DNA of 35,242 bases. Origin: Hungatella sp. UBA3147. GTDB taxonomy: Bacteria; Bacillota; Clostridia; Lachnospirales; Lachnospiraceae. This document shows, piece by piece, positions 25,272 to 32,966 of this stretch. Numbering within the stretch: position 1 is the first letter of the stretch; every line of letters begins with the position of its first letter. The notes below the pieces were generated by a model. That model worked only from the letters and a program-made list of their open reading frames with translations. It made no database searches and had not been told where the DNA came from. A program made the position numbers and the translations under genes. Where the stretch lies: NCBI GenBank assembly GCA_002365025.1, contig DEYX01000260.1:1-35242 (forward strand). The letters are read 5' to 3'.

Positions 25272-27413
25272 TTATTCCTCTTCTAAACTCTTCGCCGGAA
25301 TAAAGTCGATGGTACGCAAAAGTTTATCCGTACCCAATACCATGACCCTGATAGGCTGACCTAATTTAAAGGTTTTCCTTGTCATTTCACCTACCAGCTC
25401 ATAATGTTCTTCATCAAAGTGATAATAATCATCCTGGAGCTGATTCACATGAATCAAGCCTTCCACGGTGTTGGATAGTTCCACATAAAGCCCCCAGTTT
25501 GTCACACCGGAAATTACTCCGTCAAACTCTTCCCCAATGTGTTTTGACATATACTCACATTTTTTAAGCTTAATGGTCTCCCGCTCTGCTTCATCGGCTC
25601 TCCGCTCCATGGCTGAAGATTGGACGGCTACCTGCTGAAGGATTTTATCATAATGGCTGATTCTCTTCCCGGCTAAGCCTGACCTTAAATTCTCCTTAAT
25701 GATACGATGGATCTGTAAGTCCGGATACCTTCTGATCGGGGAGGTAAAGTGGGTGTAATATTTAGCCGCCAGGCCAAAATGCCCGGTATTTGAAACCGTA
25801 TATTTAGCCTGCTTCATTGAACGCAGGGCCAGACGGCTGATCAGGGCTTCCTCCGGCGTATCCTCCGCATTGGCAAGCAGCTTTTGGACTTCCTTGGGGT
25901 AAACCTCACCATTATGAAAACGGATGGAATATCCGAAATTATTAATCAAAGTTGCAAGACTCTTCATCTTTTCCGGATCGGGGTTATCATGAGTCCGGTA
26001 AAGGAAGGGAATCTCCTGCCAGAAATAATCCTCTGCAACCGTCTCATTTGCCATCAGCATAAAGTCTTCAATGATTTTAGTTGCTGCATTCCTCTCATAG
26101 GGCTTGATTTCCAAAGGCTTTCCCCGTTCATCAAGAATCACCTTTGTTTCCGGGAAATCAAAATCAATGGAGCCTCTCTTCTTTCGCTTTTCCCGCAGAA
26201 TATCAGCCAGTTCCTTCATCTGATCAAACATGGAAACAAAGGCTTCATATTCTTTCATAACCGCCTCGTCCCGGTCCGTGATAATGGCGTTGACTGCCGT
26301 ATAGGTCATTCTACGGTCCACGTTTATGACGGTTTCCGCTATCCTGTGTCCCATTACATTGCCATTTTCATCAATGTCCATGATGCAGCTTAAGGCCAGC
26401 CGGTCTTCTCCCTGATTCAGGGAACAAATTCCATTTGACAGCTTATGGGGCAGCATGGGAATTACCCGGTCCACAAGATAAACGCTGGTTCCCCTTCTTA
26501 ATGCTTCCTCATCCAATGGGCTGTTTTCCGTTACGTAATTCGTAACATCAGCGATGTGAACGCCTAAGGTATAGACACCATCTTTTTTTGATAAAGTAAT
26601 TGCATCGTCAAGATCCTTTGCATCTTCTCCATCAATGGTAACTGTCTGTAAATTTCTTAAATCCAGACGGCCCTGCATATCTTTACCGTTTACTTCATCA
26701 GTTACTGCTTCCACCTGCTTCATTACGCTGTCCGGGAATTCCTCCGGAAGTCCGTATGCTCTTACAATCGAAAGAATATCCGTACCAGGGTCATTGACAT
26801 GGCCAATTATTTCCGTTATCATTCCTTCCGGTTTCCGTTCCGGCCCGCCGAAATCCGTAACCCTAACCACCACCTTGTGACCGGTCACAGCTCCCATGTC
26901 CTTGCCCTGAGGAATGAACACATCCTTTGAAATTTTCTGGTTGTCCGGAATAACGAAACCAAAACTCTTATTTTTCTGATAGAACCCTATGATCTGCTCA
27001 TTTGCATGGACCAGCACCTTGATTACATGGCCCTCAGCTCTTTTTCCGTTTCCTGGCTTTAATTCAGCAGATATCAGCACGGTATCACCATGAAGCGCTC
27101 CGCCTGTCTTGTCTTCCGGTATAAAAATATCCTGATCCAGCCCTTCTACCGCTACAAACCCAAAGCCCTTGGAGTGTCCGGAAAACACTCCGGCAATGGA
27201 GCCGATATCTGGCTTTCCATATTTCCCTTTTTGTGATATACCAATCTTTCCTTCTGCCAAAAGAGTATCCAATACTTCTTTTAAATCTTCCCTCTGATCC
27301 TTTGGAATATCAAAGAGAATGGCTAACTCTTTTAATTTCATAGGTGCATAGGCAGGATCATTTATCAGCTGGAGAAGCATGGCTTTTCTTTGCGTTAATT
27401 GTTCTTCTGTCAT
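25272..27413 (-). CDS. rnr: ribonuclease R
   Basis: A 713 aa 3'-5' exoribonuclease. Residues 1-70 are the N-terminal helix-turn-helix, 71-210 two cold-shock domains (SKGFGFVAVEG, KSFGFVIPDN), about 245-575 the RNB catalytic domain with DGEDAKDLDDAI (D261, D267, D269, D270 at the metal site) and HFTSPIRRYPDLQIHRII, and about 628-705 an S1 domain. It degrades structured RNA and works with SmpB-tmRNA, which fits the rnr-smpB arrangement. GAGGAAG precedes the ATG. The lysine-rich tail of E. coli RNase R is missing, as is usual in Firmicutes. Confidence 0.97.
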   Translation of the reverse strand: MTEEQLTQRKAMLLQLINDPAYAPMKLKELAILFDIPKDQREDLKEVLDTLLAEGKIGISQKGKYGKPDIGSIAGVFSGHSKGFGFVAVEGLDQDIFIPEDKTGGALHGDTVLISAELKPGNGKRAEGHVIKVLVHANEQIIGFYQKNKSFGFVIPDNQKISKDVFIPQGKDMGAVTGHKVVVRVTDFGGPERKPEGMITEIIGHVNDPGTDILSIVRAYGLPEEFPDSVMKQVEAVTDEVNGKDMQGRLDLRNLQTVTIDGEDAKDLDDAITLSKKDGVYTLGVHIADVTNYVTENSPLDEEALRRGTSVYLVDRVIPMLPHKLSNGICSLNQGEDRLALSCIMDIDENGNVMGHRIAETVINVDRRMTYTAVNAIITDRDEAVMKEYEAFVSMFDQMKELADILREKRKKRGSIDFDFPETKVILDERGKPLEIKPYERNAATKIIEDFMLMANETVAEDYFWQEIPFLYRTHDNPDPEKMKSLATLINNFGYSIRFHNGEVYPKEVQKLLANAEDTPEEALISRLALRSMKQAKYTVSNTGHFGLAAKYYTHFTSPIRRYPDLQIHRIIKENLRSGLAGKRISHYDKILQQVAVQSSAMERRADEAERETIKLKKCEYMSKHIGEEFDGVISGVTNWGLYVELSNTVEGLIHVNQLQDDYYHFDEEHYELVGEMTRKTFKLGQPIRVMVLGTDKLLRTIDFIPAKSLEEE

Positions 27414-27460
27414 TGTCTTCCTCTCTTAATTATCACTTTTATCTATTTTATTTTTTCTAT

Positions 27461-27550
27461 ATTACCGGAAGAAAGAAACACTTCCGGTAATCGGATGGAT
27501 GGGCTGAAAAACAGCCCTTTAATCGAAACTTGCTTTACTAGTTCCGATTA
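27461..27550 (-). other. hairpin-rich rnr leader
   Basis: Between the secG terminator and the rnr start are two stems, TTACCGGAAG/CTTCCGGTAA (27462-27490) and GGGCTG/CAGCCC (27501-27517), plus distant complementary blocks TAATCGGA (27488-27495) and TCCGATTA (27543-27550) that enclose the second stem. No U-run follows on minus, so these are not ordinary terminators. Possibly a structured 5' untranslated region controlling rnr. Confidence 0.4.
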
Positions 27551-27607
27551 ACCATAATATATTATCTGCACTTTACCAATAGGTATTACGAAACTTCCCC
27601 ATAATGC

Positions 27608-27645
27608 GAAAAAAACACCCTTGTTGCCATATCACAAGAGTGTTT
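27608..27645 (-). terminator. terminator of secG
   Basis: ACACTCTTGT / ACAAGGGTGT stem with one G-T pair, then GTTTTTTTC on minus, directly after the secG stop. Suggests secG is at least partly separate from rnr. Confidence 0.85.
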
Positions 27646-27650
27646 AATCT

Positions 27651-27884
27651 TTACAGTATATTCAGATTCAGTACCAGCGCCAGAATGAAAAACAGGACTG
27701 CACCGTATTTTGTGAATTTCTCCAGTTTCCCTTCCATGGAACGGCCTTTATTTCTGCCCCAGTAGGTATCAGCCATACCGCCGATAGAACCAAGGCCCTG
27801 ACTCTTTCCTTCCTGTAAAAGGATTATTGCTGATAAAGCAACACATATGATAACAAATATGATTGATAAAATAATCCTGATCAC
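27651..27884 (-). CDS. secG: preprotein translocase subunit SecG
   Basis: A 77 aa membrane protein of the SecYEG channel with two hydrophobic segments (about 2-23 and 55-75) and the conserved loop LLQEGKSQGLGSIGG between them. A GTG at 27893 overlaps the AGGAGGTG ribosome site, so the GTG at 27884, eight bases after AGGAGG, is the likely start. SecG lies upstream of rnr and smpB, a common Firmicutes order. Confidence 0.95.
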   Translation of the reverse strand: MIRIILSIIFVIICVALSAIILLQEGKSQGLGSIGGMADTYWGRNKGRSMEGKLEKFTKYGAVLFFILALVLNLNIL

Positions 27885-27915
27885 GTTTCCCACCTCCTAT
27901 AGTCAAACAAAGGAT

Positions 27916-27944
27916 ATCATACCATAATTTTTCTGAAAATACAA
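27916..27944 (-). promoter_or_regulatory. proximal promoter of secG
   Basis: TTGTAT (27944-27939) and TATGAT (27921-27916), spacer 17 bases. Start near 27909, 25 bases from the secG start codon. Confidence 0.6.
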
Positions 27945-27959
27945 TATATTTTTATATTT

Positions 27960-28001
27960 TTATCTTCTATAGTTGATACGCCCCTTACAATCATGTTTCA
28001 T
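27960..28001 (-). CDS. possible 13-residue peptide upstream of secG
   Basis: ATG 28001 follows a perfect AAGGAGG (28016-28010) by eight bases and encodes MKHDCKGRINYRR before TAA. A consensus promoter lies just upstream (28030-28059). The peptide is basic, has no hydrophobic part and no run of codons for one amino acid, so it is not a typical attenuator leader. I do not recognise it; it may be a leader peptide or chance. Confidence 0.4.
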   Translation of the reverse strand: MKHDCKGRINYRR

Positions 28002-28029
28002 CAAGAAGTCCTCCTTGTTTTTCTAGCTT

Positions 28030-28059
28030 ATTATATATAGAAGCTTCTTAATCAGTCAA
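28030..28059 (-). promoter_or_regulatory. distal promoter upstream of secG
   Basis: TTGACT (28059-28054) and perfect TATAAT (28035-28030), spaced by 18 bases. It would transcribe the 13-codon ORF and possibly secG. Confidence 0.7.
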
Positions 28060-28277
28060 TAAGCATTTACCTCTTCTCCCTGCAAAATTTATTATAAAAT
28101 AATTTTCTTCGTATCCATCCTTATTATATCATTATTCTTCATCTTGGGCCCTACGTTCCAGGTATGTTCTTCCATTGTTCTAATATTAAGGGTTTTCCGG
28201 ACTTTTTGGAATTTTACTTCTCCTTATGCTTCTTTAAGAAATTATTTAATGGCAAAAATATAAGCCTCAAATATATA

Positions 28278-28342
28278 CAGGTACCTGATAAAGTTTTTCT
28301 TGACATTTCTATCAGGTACCATTACAATGTATTTAAGGTACC
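28278..28342 (+). promoter_or_regulatory. marR promoter with three GGTACC operator-like sites
   Basis: The promoter is TTGACA (28300-28305), 17-base spacer, TACAAT (28323-28328). GGTACC occurs at 28280-28285 (inside a perfect CAGGTACCTG), 28315-28320 (in the spacer, as TATCAGGTACC) and 28337-28342 (at the start site, as GGTACCTGA). The consensus is TCAGGTACCTGA. Placement on and around the promoter suggests autorepression by the MarR protein. Confidence 0.75.
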
Positions 28343-28374
28343 TGAATAATTTTCAATTTTAGGAGGTTTTCAAT

Positions 28375-29097
28375 ATGATGGAAGATAACTTTACAGAACT
28401 TTACGAAAAATTTTCAAAGCTGCAATGGCTCTTGCAGCGCCACCATTTACAGAAACATGCAGAACATGGTCCCATGGCGGATCCGACCCGCGGGCAAGGC
28501 AGGGTTTTAGCAATGCTCAAAATGCAGTCTGAAATCAGCACAAAAGACCTGTCTTATCTGCTGGGCATTCGGATACAGTCTCTTAACGAGCTTCTTAACA
28601 AACTGGAGAAAGGCGGTTATATCACCCGCATCCCTTCGGAAGCTGACAGACGCGTCATGTTAGTACAGCTAACAGAAAAAGGGGAAAATGAGCAACAGCC
28701 CCACCCGGATTGCGGAGATATTTTCAGTTGTCTTAACGAGGAGGAACAAATGGTCTTCGGTGAGTATCTCGACCGCGTCGCCGCGGCACTTGAAGCCCAG
28801 CTTGGTGATGATGAAGACGACGAAAGGCTTGAATGGATGCGTTCTGCCCGTGAAAGACTGGGTGATGAAAGGTTTGACATGATGTTTATGCGCGGGGGCA
28901 GGCATCCTTTTGGCCGCAGAGAATGCTTTCATGGATGCCCAGACGGAAGACCGGGAGGTGCGCACGGTGCTGGACATTTTGAACCGGGCCACAATGATCC
29001 AAGGTTCAACGGACACGGATCCAATCGCTTTGGCAGACATGGTGACGGCAGGAATATGCCTCCGCAGCTTAAAGCTCCTCACGATGACGAAGAATAG
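28375..29097 (+). CDS. MarR-family regulator with His/Gly-rich C-terminal tail
   Basis: A 240 aa protein; AGGAGG lies eight bases before the first ATG. Residues 8-145 form a MarR winged helix domain (ISTKDLSYLLGIRIQSLNELLNKLEKGGYITRIPSEADRRVMLVQLTEKG). A charged segment (144-170, GDDEDDERLEWMRSARERLGDERF) is followed by a tail (174-240) rich in His, Gly and Arg with eight histidines and a CFHGC pair (C184, C188). Histidines 23, 24, 28 and 31 cluster at the N-terminus too. Such a tail suggests metal binding, but this is inference. MarR proteins are about 145 aa, so the tail adds some 90 residues. It appears to be monocistronic. Confidence 0.88.
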   Translation: MMEDNFTELYEKFSKLQWLLQRHHLQKHAEHGPMADPTRGQGRVLAMLKMQSEISTKDLSYLLGIRIQSLNELLNKLEKGGYITRIPSEADRRVMLVQLTEKGENEQQPHPDCGDIFSCLNEEEQMVFGEYLDRVAAALEAQLGDDEDDERLEWMRSARERLGDERFDMMFMRGGRHPFGRRECFHGCPDGRPGGAHGAGHFEPGHNDPRFNGHGSNRFGRHGDGRNMPPQLKAPHDDEE

Positions 29098-29118
29098 GTA
29101 ACGATATCCTACTAATAA

Positions 29119-29169
29119 CAGCATGAAAAGACAGCGACTGTAAAAACAACCGCTGCCTTTTTCATGCTG
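29119..29169. terminator. bidirectional terminator between marR and the enolase-like gene
   Basis: CAGCATGAAAA ... TTTTCATGCTG with an inner CAGCG/CGCTG stem, situated between two convergent stop codons. Confidence 0.82.
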
Positions 29170-29175
29170 CACCAA

Positions 29176-30378
29176 TCAAAAAGAATATTCCATGACTGCC
29201 CGTCCAAATTTCCTGTAAAAATCTTCAATACGCAGAAGTTCATTGTATTTGGCGGTGCATTCTCCTCTGCACGGTGCTCCGCTCTTCACATAATCGGCAC
29301 CGACTGCTGCTGCCATATCCGCAAGGAAAGACTCTTCCGTATCCTTTCCATCACTGGCAATGATCACCTTATGTCCGGCTTTTCTTGCCTTCTCTACCAT
29401 ATCCAGCGCCCCGGTTACTGTCCCCGCCTGTTCCATACGGATGATTGTGGCATTCGCCGCAGCAAAATCATCGGACACCAAAAGAGTACGGTGTTCAAGG
29501 AGCTTCATCATCTGCTCTCTTCCCTCCAGATCTTCTTTCCAAAGCCCGTTTAGGACTGCACAGATGGGAAAGCCGTCTGCCAGCCTCAGATAATAGGCGA
29601 GCATATCCTTTTGCGCCCTGTTTATGGAGATTCCACCTTTCCTGCTTTCTTTTGAAAAACAGTAGGTACCATCTTCCTTTACGTACAGACGGTCTGCATC
29701 AGCATTGATGGCCACCAGCACATCTGTCCCCGGCTTATATCCGGTAAGCTTAAAGGAATCCATTAAATAATGCAGTGCTTCCTCCGAATTTTTCATATCC
29801 GCTTCAAAGCCGCCGCCATCTCCTGTTGAGGTGCTAAAGCCGCTTATGGATAAGAGCCTTTTTAATGTCTGGTAAATCTCTACTCCCATGCGAAGTCCTT
29901 CCGAATAAGAATTTGCTCCTTGAGGTACAATCATGATCTCCTGGAAATCAAGGCCTTTTTCCCCGCCGCCTCCACTGATCATGCTCATCATGGGAACCGG
30001 CATCACAGGAGCTGAGGTTCCGCCAAGATAACGGTAAAGCGGCAGATGAAGTCCTGCCCCTGCCGCCCTTGCAGCCGCCATGGATATAGCAAGAACTCCC
30101 TGCTTCCCGTCTTCTTCCACCCGGTTCTCTTCTGCTGCCTGGGAAAGCATCCAATCGATTCTTCCCTGATCTGATGCATCCTCAAACAATATTGTTTCTG
30201 ATAGCCAGCCACCCACAAGTTCTGCCTGTTTCTCTGCTCTGCCGGTGTCTCCCAGGGAAACCGTCGCTCTTCCATGAGCGCCGTTTTCCAGGATCACTTC
30301 AGCTTCTACTCCGGGATACCCCCAGGAATCCCGGACAATTCTTCCCGTTATTTCTATAATATCAAGGCTGTTAAACAT
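29176..30378 (-). CDS. enolase paralogue, probably catalytically inactive
   Basis: A 400 aa protein that aligns with enolase along its length (ITGRIVRDSWGYPGVEAEVILENG at the start, VKSGAPCRGECTAKYNELLRIEDFY at the end), but key residues are changed. Against E. coli enolase: the loop histidine (GGEHA) is gone (GGGGEKG), GDEGG is GDGGG (catalytic E208 to G), metal ligand D245 is N (INADADRLY), metal ligand E289 is L (VLNGLWKED), catalytic K341 is R (IIRMEQAG), and the SHRSGE loop is ASDGKD. E167 (FQEIMI), D316 (SDDFAAAN) and K392 remain. It is about 30 residues shorter than enolase. AGGAGG lies seven bases before the ATG. It may bind RNA, protein or another ligand; glycolytic activity is unlikely. 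Confidence 0.85.
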   Translation of the reverse strand: MFNSLDIIEITGRIVRDSWGYPGVEAEVILENGAHGRATVSLGDTGRAEKQAELVGGWLSETILFEDASDQGRIDWMLSQAAEENRVEEDGKQGVLAISMAAARAAGAGLHLPLYRYLGGTSAPVMPVPMMSMISGGGGEKGLDFQEIMIVPQGANSYSEGLRMGVEIYQTLKRLLSISGFSTSTGDGGGFEADMKNSEEALHYLMDSFKLTGYKPGTDVLVAINADADRLYVKEDGTYCFSKESRKGGISINRAQKDMLAYYLRLADGFPICAVLNGLWKEDLEGREQMMKLLEHRTLLVSDDFAAANATIIRMEQAGTVTGALDMVEKARKAGHKVIIASDGKDTEESFLADMAAAVGADYVKSGAPCRGECTAKYNELLRIEDFYRKFGRAVMEYSF

Positions 30379-30447
30379 CTTTTTGCCTCCTGTCCTTTCT
30401 TACATTCTTACCGTAAGGATTGACGGGATTTATCACATCCATGCAGG

Positions 30448-30494
30448 TACAGAGAAAAAAAGATGCCAGGAGATTTTTTTCTTCCTGGCATCTT
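30448..30494 (-). terminator. terminator of pheS-pheT
   Basis: AAAGATGCCAGGA / TCCTGGCATCTTT stem, followed by TTTTTTTCTCTG on minus, some 33 bases after the pheT stop. It separates the operon from the enolase-like gene. Confidence 0.88.
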
Positions 30495-30527
30495 TCTTTG
30501 ATGTTATTCTTATAAAACGGCATTTAT

Positions 30528-32948
30528 TTATGCTCGAAGTTCAATTCCCAATCCCTGTAATCCGTTAAGGATCTTTTTCATTACAGCAAGAACTTCCTGC
30601 TCTTCCAGAGTGTGATCTCCTGCGCGGAAAGTGATGGAATAAGCAACAGACTTATATCCTGCTAAAATCTGGGTTCCTTCATAAATATCGAAAAGCTCAT
30701 AGCTTTCCAGTATCTTTCCTCCCCGCTGCTCGATGATCTCTTCAATCTGTCCGACCAGAATTTCCTTTGGTACCACCATGCTGATGTCTCTGGTAACAGC
30801 CGGATATTTTGCAATTCCGGTGTATTTCCGGTCAAAACTTGTAAACGGGATCATGGATGGCATATCGATCACAGCCACATAGGCCCGGTCCCCAATCTTA
30901 TAGTTGTCGGCCACCTCCGGATGGACTTCTCCCAGAAATCCGATGGTCACCCCATCATAAATGATATCTGCCTGTCTTCCTGGATGAAGGAATGTTTTTC
31001 CGCTCTTTGGATCATAATGAGGCCGTTTGTGCATTCCGGTTTTATCGAAGAATTCTTCAATCACGCCCTTCATATCAAAGAAATCGCCATCACCATAAAA
31101 TCCCAGGGTAAACTGCATTCTTTCATCAGGAAGCTCGGTCAATGGAAGCGACTTTGGAAGATAAATATTAGCCAGCTCATAAAGGCGGACATTCTTATTG
31201 CGGCGGTTGTAGTTGGTGGATAAGGAGTTTAACATTCCATGAAGTGGGGAGGTTCTCATAACGCTGAAGTCCTCTCCCAATGGATTTAATATATTCACGG
31301 TCGCACGGAGCGGACTGTCCCCCGGGATCAGCAGACGGTCAAATACCTTGGGACTTTCAAAGGAATAGGTCATTCCCTGGGAAAATCCAGAGAACTCCGC
31401 CACTTCTCTTGCCACCTCTTCTATTCTTAATTTGTATGACAGCTTACCGGTCGTTGCCTCACCTGTGGGCAGGGATACGGGGATCTTGTCATATCCAAAG
31501 AATCTGGCAACTTCTTCCGCCAGATCCGCCATACAGTCTAAGTCCTGGCGGAAAGTGGGAATAAGGATTTCATTTGCTGTCTTATTGTATTCCAAATCCA
31601 GCTTTTTAAAGTATCCAAGCATTGTTTCCGCTTCGATCTCAGTACCCAGAAGCCGGTTCATCTTTTCTGGCTCAAAAGGAAGTCTTTTCCCCTCACGCTT
31701 CTCAGGATATATGTCAATCATGCCGCCTACGACTTCTCCTGCGCCCAGCTCCTTGATCAGCTGGCACGCACGGTTAATCGCTTCCTCAGCGTTGTTTGGA
31801 TCAAGCCCCTTTTCAAATTTACCGGAAGCATCGGTCCTTAATCCAACTTTTTTAGAAGAAAGTCGGATATTGGTTCCATCAAAGCAGGCACTTTCAAACA
31901 CCATGGTCTTCACCTCATCGGTGATTTTGGAGTTTTCTCCGCCCATGATGCCGGCGATTCCTACTGCCTTTTCTCCGTCGTTGATCATGAGAACGTTGCT
32001 GTCCAGCTTTCTTTCCTGTTCGTCAAGAGTCTGGAAAGTATCGCCTTCTCCCGCGCATTTTACAATGATTTCATGATTTGCAAGCAGGTCATAGTCAAAG
32101 GCATGCATTGGCTGACCATACTCTTCCATTACATAATTGGTAATATCCACGATATTATTAATAGGACGGATTCCGCATGCTGCAAGGCGTCTCTGCATCC
32201 AGGCCGGGGAAGGAGCAAGCTTGATATTTTTCACCATTCTTGCGCAATAGCGGGGACAAAGACGGCTATCCTCTACGGAAATCTTTAAATAGTCATGGAT
32301 ATCCTCACTGTTTCCTGTGGCTGTTATCACCGGAGGTACAAAGGGCTTACGGAAGGTAGCGGCCGCTTCTCTTGCAATTCCTATTACACTGTAGCAGTCC
32401 ACACGGTTTGAAGTAATTTCGTATTCAAATACGGAATCACGAAGGCCCAGCACTTCTATAGCATCAGCACCTATTTTCGTATCCTCAGGAAGAATGTAAA
32501 TCCCACTTTCCGGTGCATCCGGATACATTTCATTGGAAGAGCCCAGCTCTTCAATGGAGCACATCATTCCGCAGGATTCGATTCCTCTCAGTTTCCCCTT
32601 CTTGATCTGGATTCCTTCTTCCGGAAGGGCGTCGCCGTCATGGCCCCCTGCTACTTTACCTCCGTCTAATACCACAGGGATTTTATCTCCGGTCTTTACA
32701 TTGGATGCGCCTGTAACGATCTGTACGGTTTCCGTTCCAATATTAACCTGGCAGATGATCAGTTTATCCGCATCCGGATGACGTTCAATGGATAATATCT
32801 GTCCAACTACGATTTTCTCTAAGTTTTTATCCAGGCACACATAGCCCTCAACCTTTGATCCGGTAAGCGTCATCGCATCTGTATATTCCTGTGCCGTCAC
32901 GTCTAAATCCGGAACGTATGCTTTAATCCATGATAATGGTGTATTCAT
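30528..32948 (-). CDS. pheT: phenylalanine-tRNA ligase beta subunit
   Basis: An 806 aa beta chain of the (alpha-beta)2 phenylalanyl-tRNA synthetase. In order: an OB-fold tRNA-binding domain at 40-150 (GQILSIERHPDADKLIICQV), the B3/B4 editing domain at about 210-380 (RPINNIVDITNYVMEEYGQPMHAFD), the B5 domain at about 405-475, the catalytic-like core, and the anticodon-binding FDX-ACB domain at the C-terminus (KYPAVTRDISMVVPKE). GGGAGA precedes the ATG. It follows pheS by 18 bases and shares its T-box control. Confidence 0.98.
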   Translation of the reverse strand: MNTPLSWIKAYVPDLDVTAQEYTDAMTLTGSKVEGYVCLDKNLEKIVVGQILSIERHPDADKLIICQVNIGTETVQIVTGASNVKTGDKIPVVLDGGKVAGGHDGDALPEEGIQIKKGKLRGIESCGMMCSIEELGSSNEMYPDAPESGIYILPEDTKIGADAIEVLGLRDSVFEYEITSNRVDCYSVIGIAREAAATFRKPFVPPVITATGNSEDIHDYLKISVEDSRLCPRYCARMVKNIKLAPSPAWMQRRLAACGIRPINNIVDITNYVMEEYGQPMHAFDYDLLANHEIIVKCAGEGDTFQTLDEQERKLDSNVLMINDGEKAVGIAGIMGGENSKITDEVKTMVFESACFDGTNIRLSSKKVGLRTDASGKFEKGLDPNNAEEAINRACQLIKELGAGEVVGGMIDIYPEKREGKRLPFEPEKMNRLLGTEIEAETMLGYFKKLDLEYNKTANEILIPTFRQDLDCMADLAEEVARFFGYDKIPVSLPTGEATTGKLSYKLRIEEVAREVAEFSGFSQGMTYSFESPKVFDRLLIPGDSPLRATVNILNPLGEDFSVMRTSPLHGMLNSLSTNYNRRNKNVRLYELANIYLPKSLPLTELPDERMQFTLGFYGDGDFFDMKGVIEEFFDKTGMHKRPHYDPKSGKTFLHPGRQADIIYDGVTIGFLGEVHPEVADNYKIGDRAYVAVIDMPSMIPFTSFDRKYTGIAKYPAVTRDISMVVPKEILVGQIEEIIEQRGGKILESYELFDIYEGTQILAGYKSVAYSITFRAGDHTLEEQEVLAVMKKILNGLQGLGIELRA

Positions 32949-32966
32949 TGATCTATCTCCCTTTCC

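Larger units (their letters stand above)
27894..28374. other. 480-base gap with secG promoters, a tiny ORF and MarR operators
   Basis: The right part (28278-28342) is the MarR control region. The left part holds two minus-strand promoters and the 13-codon ORF. The stretch 28060-28260 shows no gene or clear fold. Confidence 0.6.
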
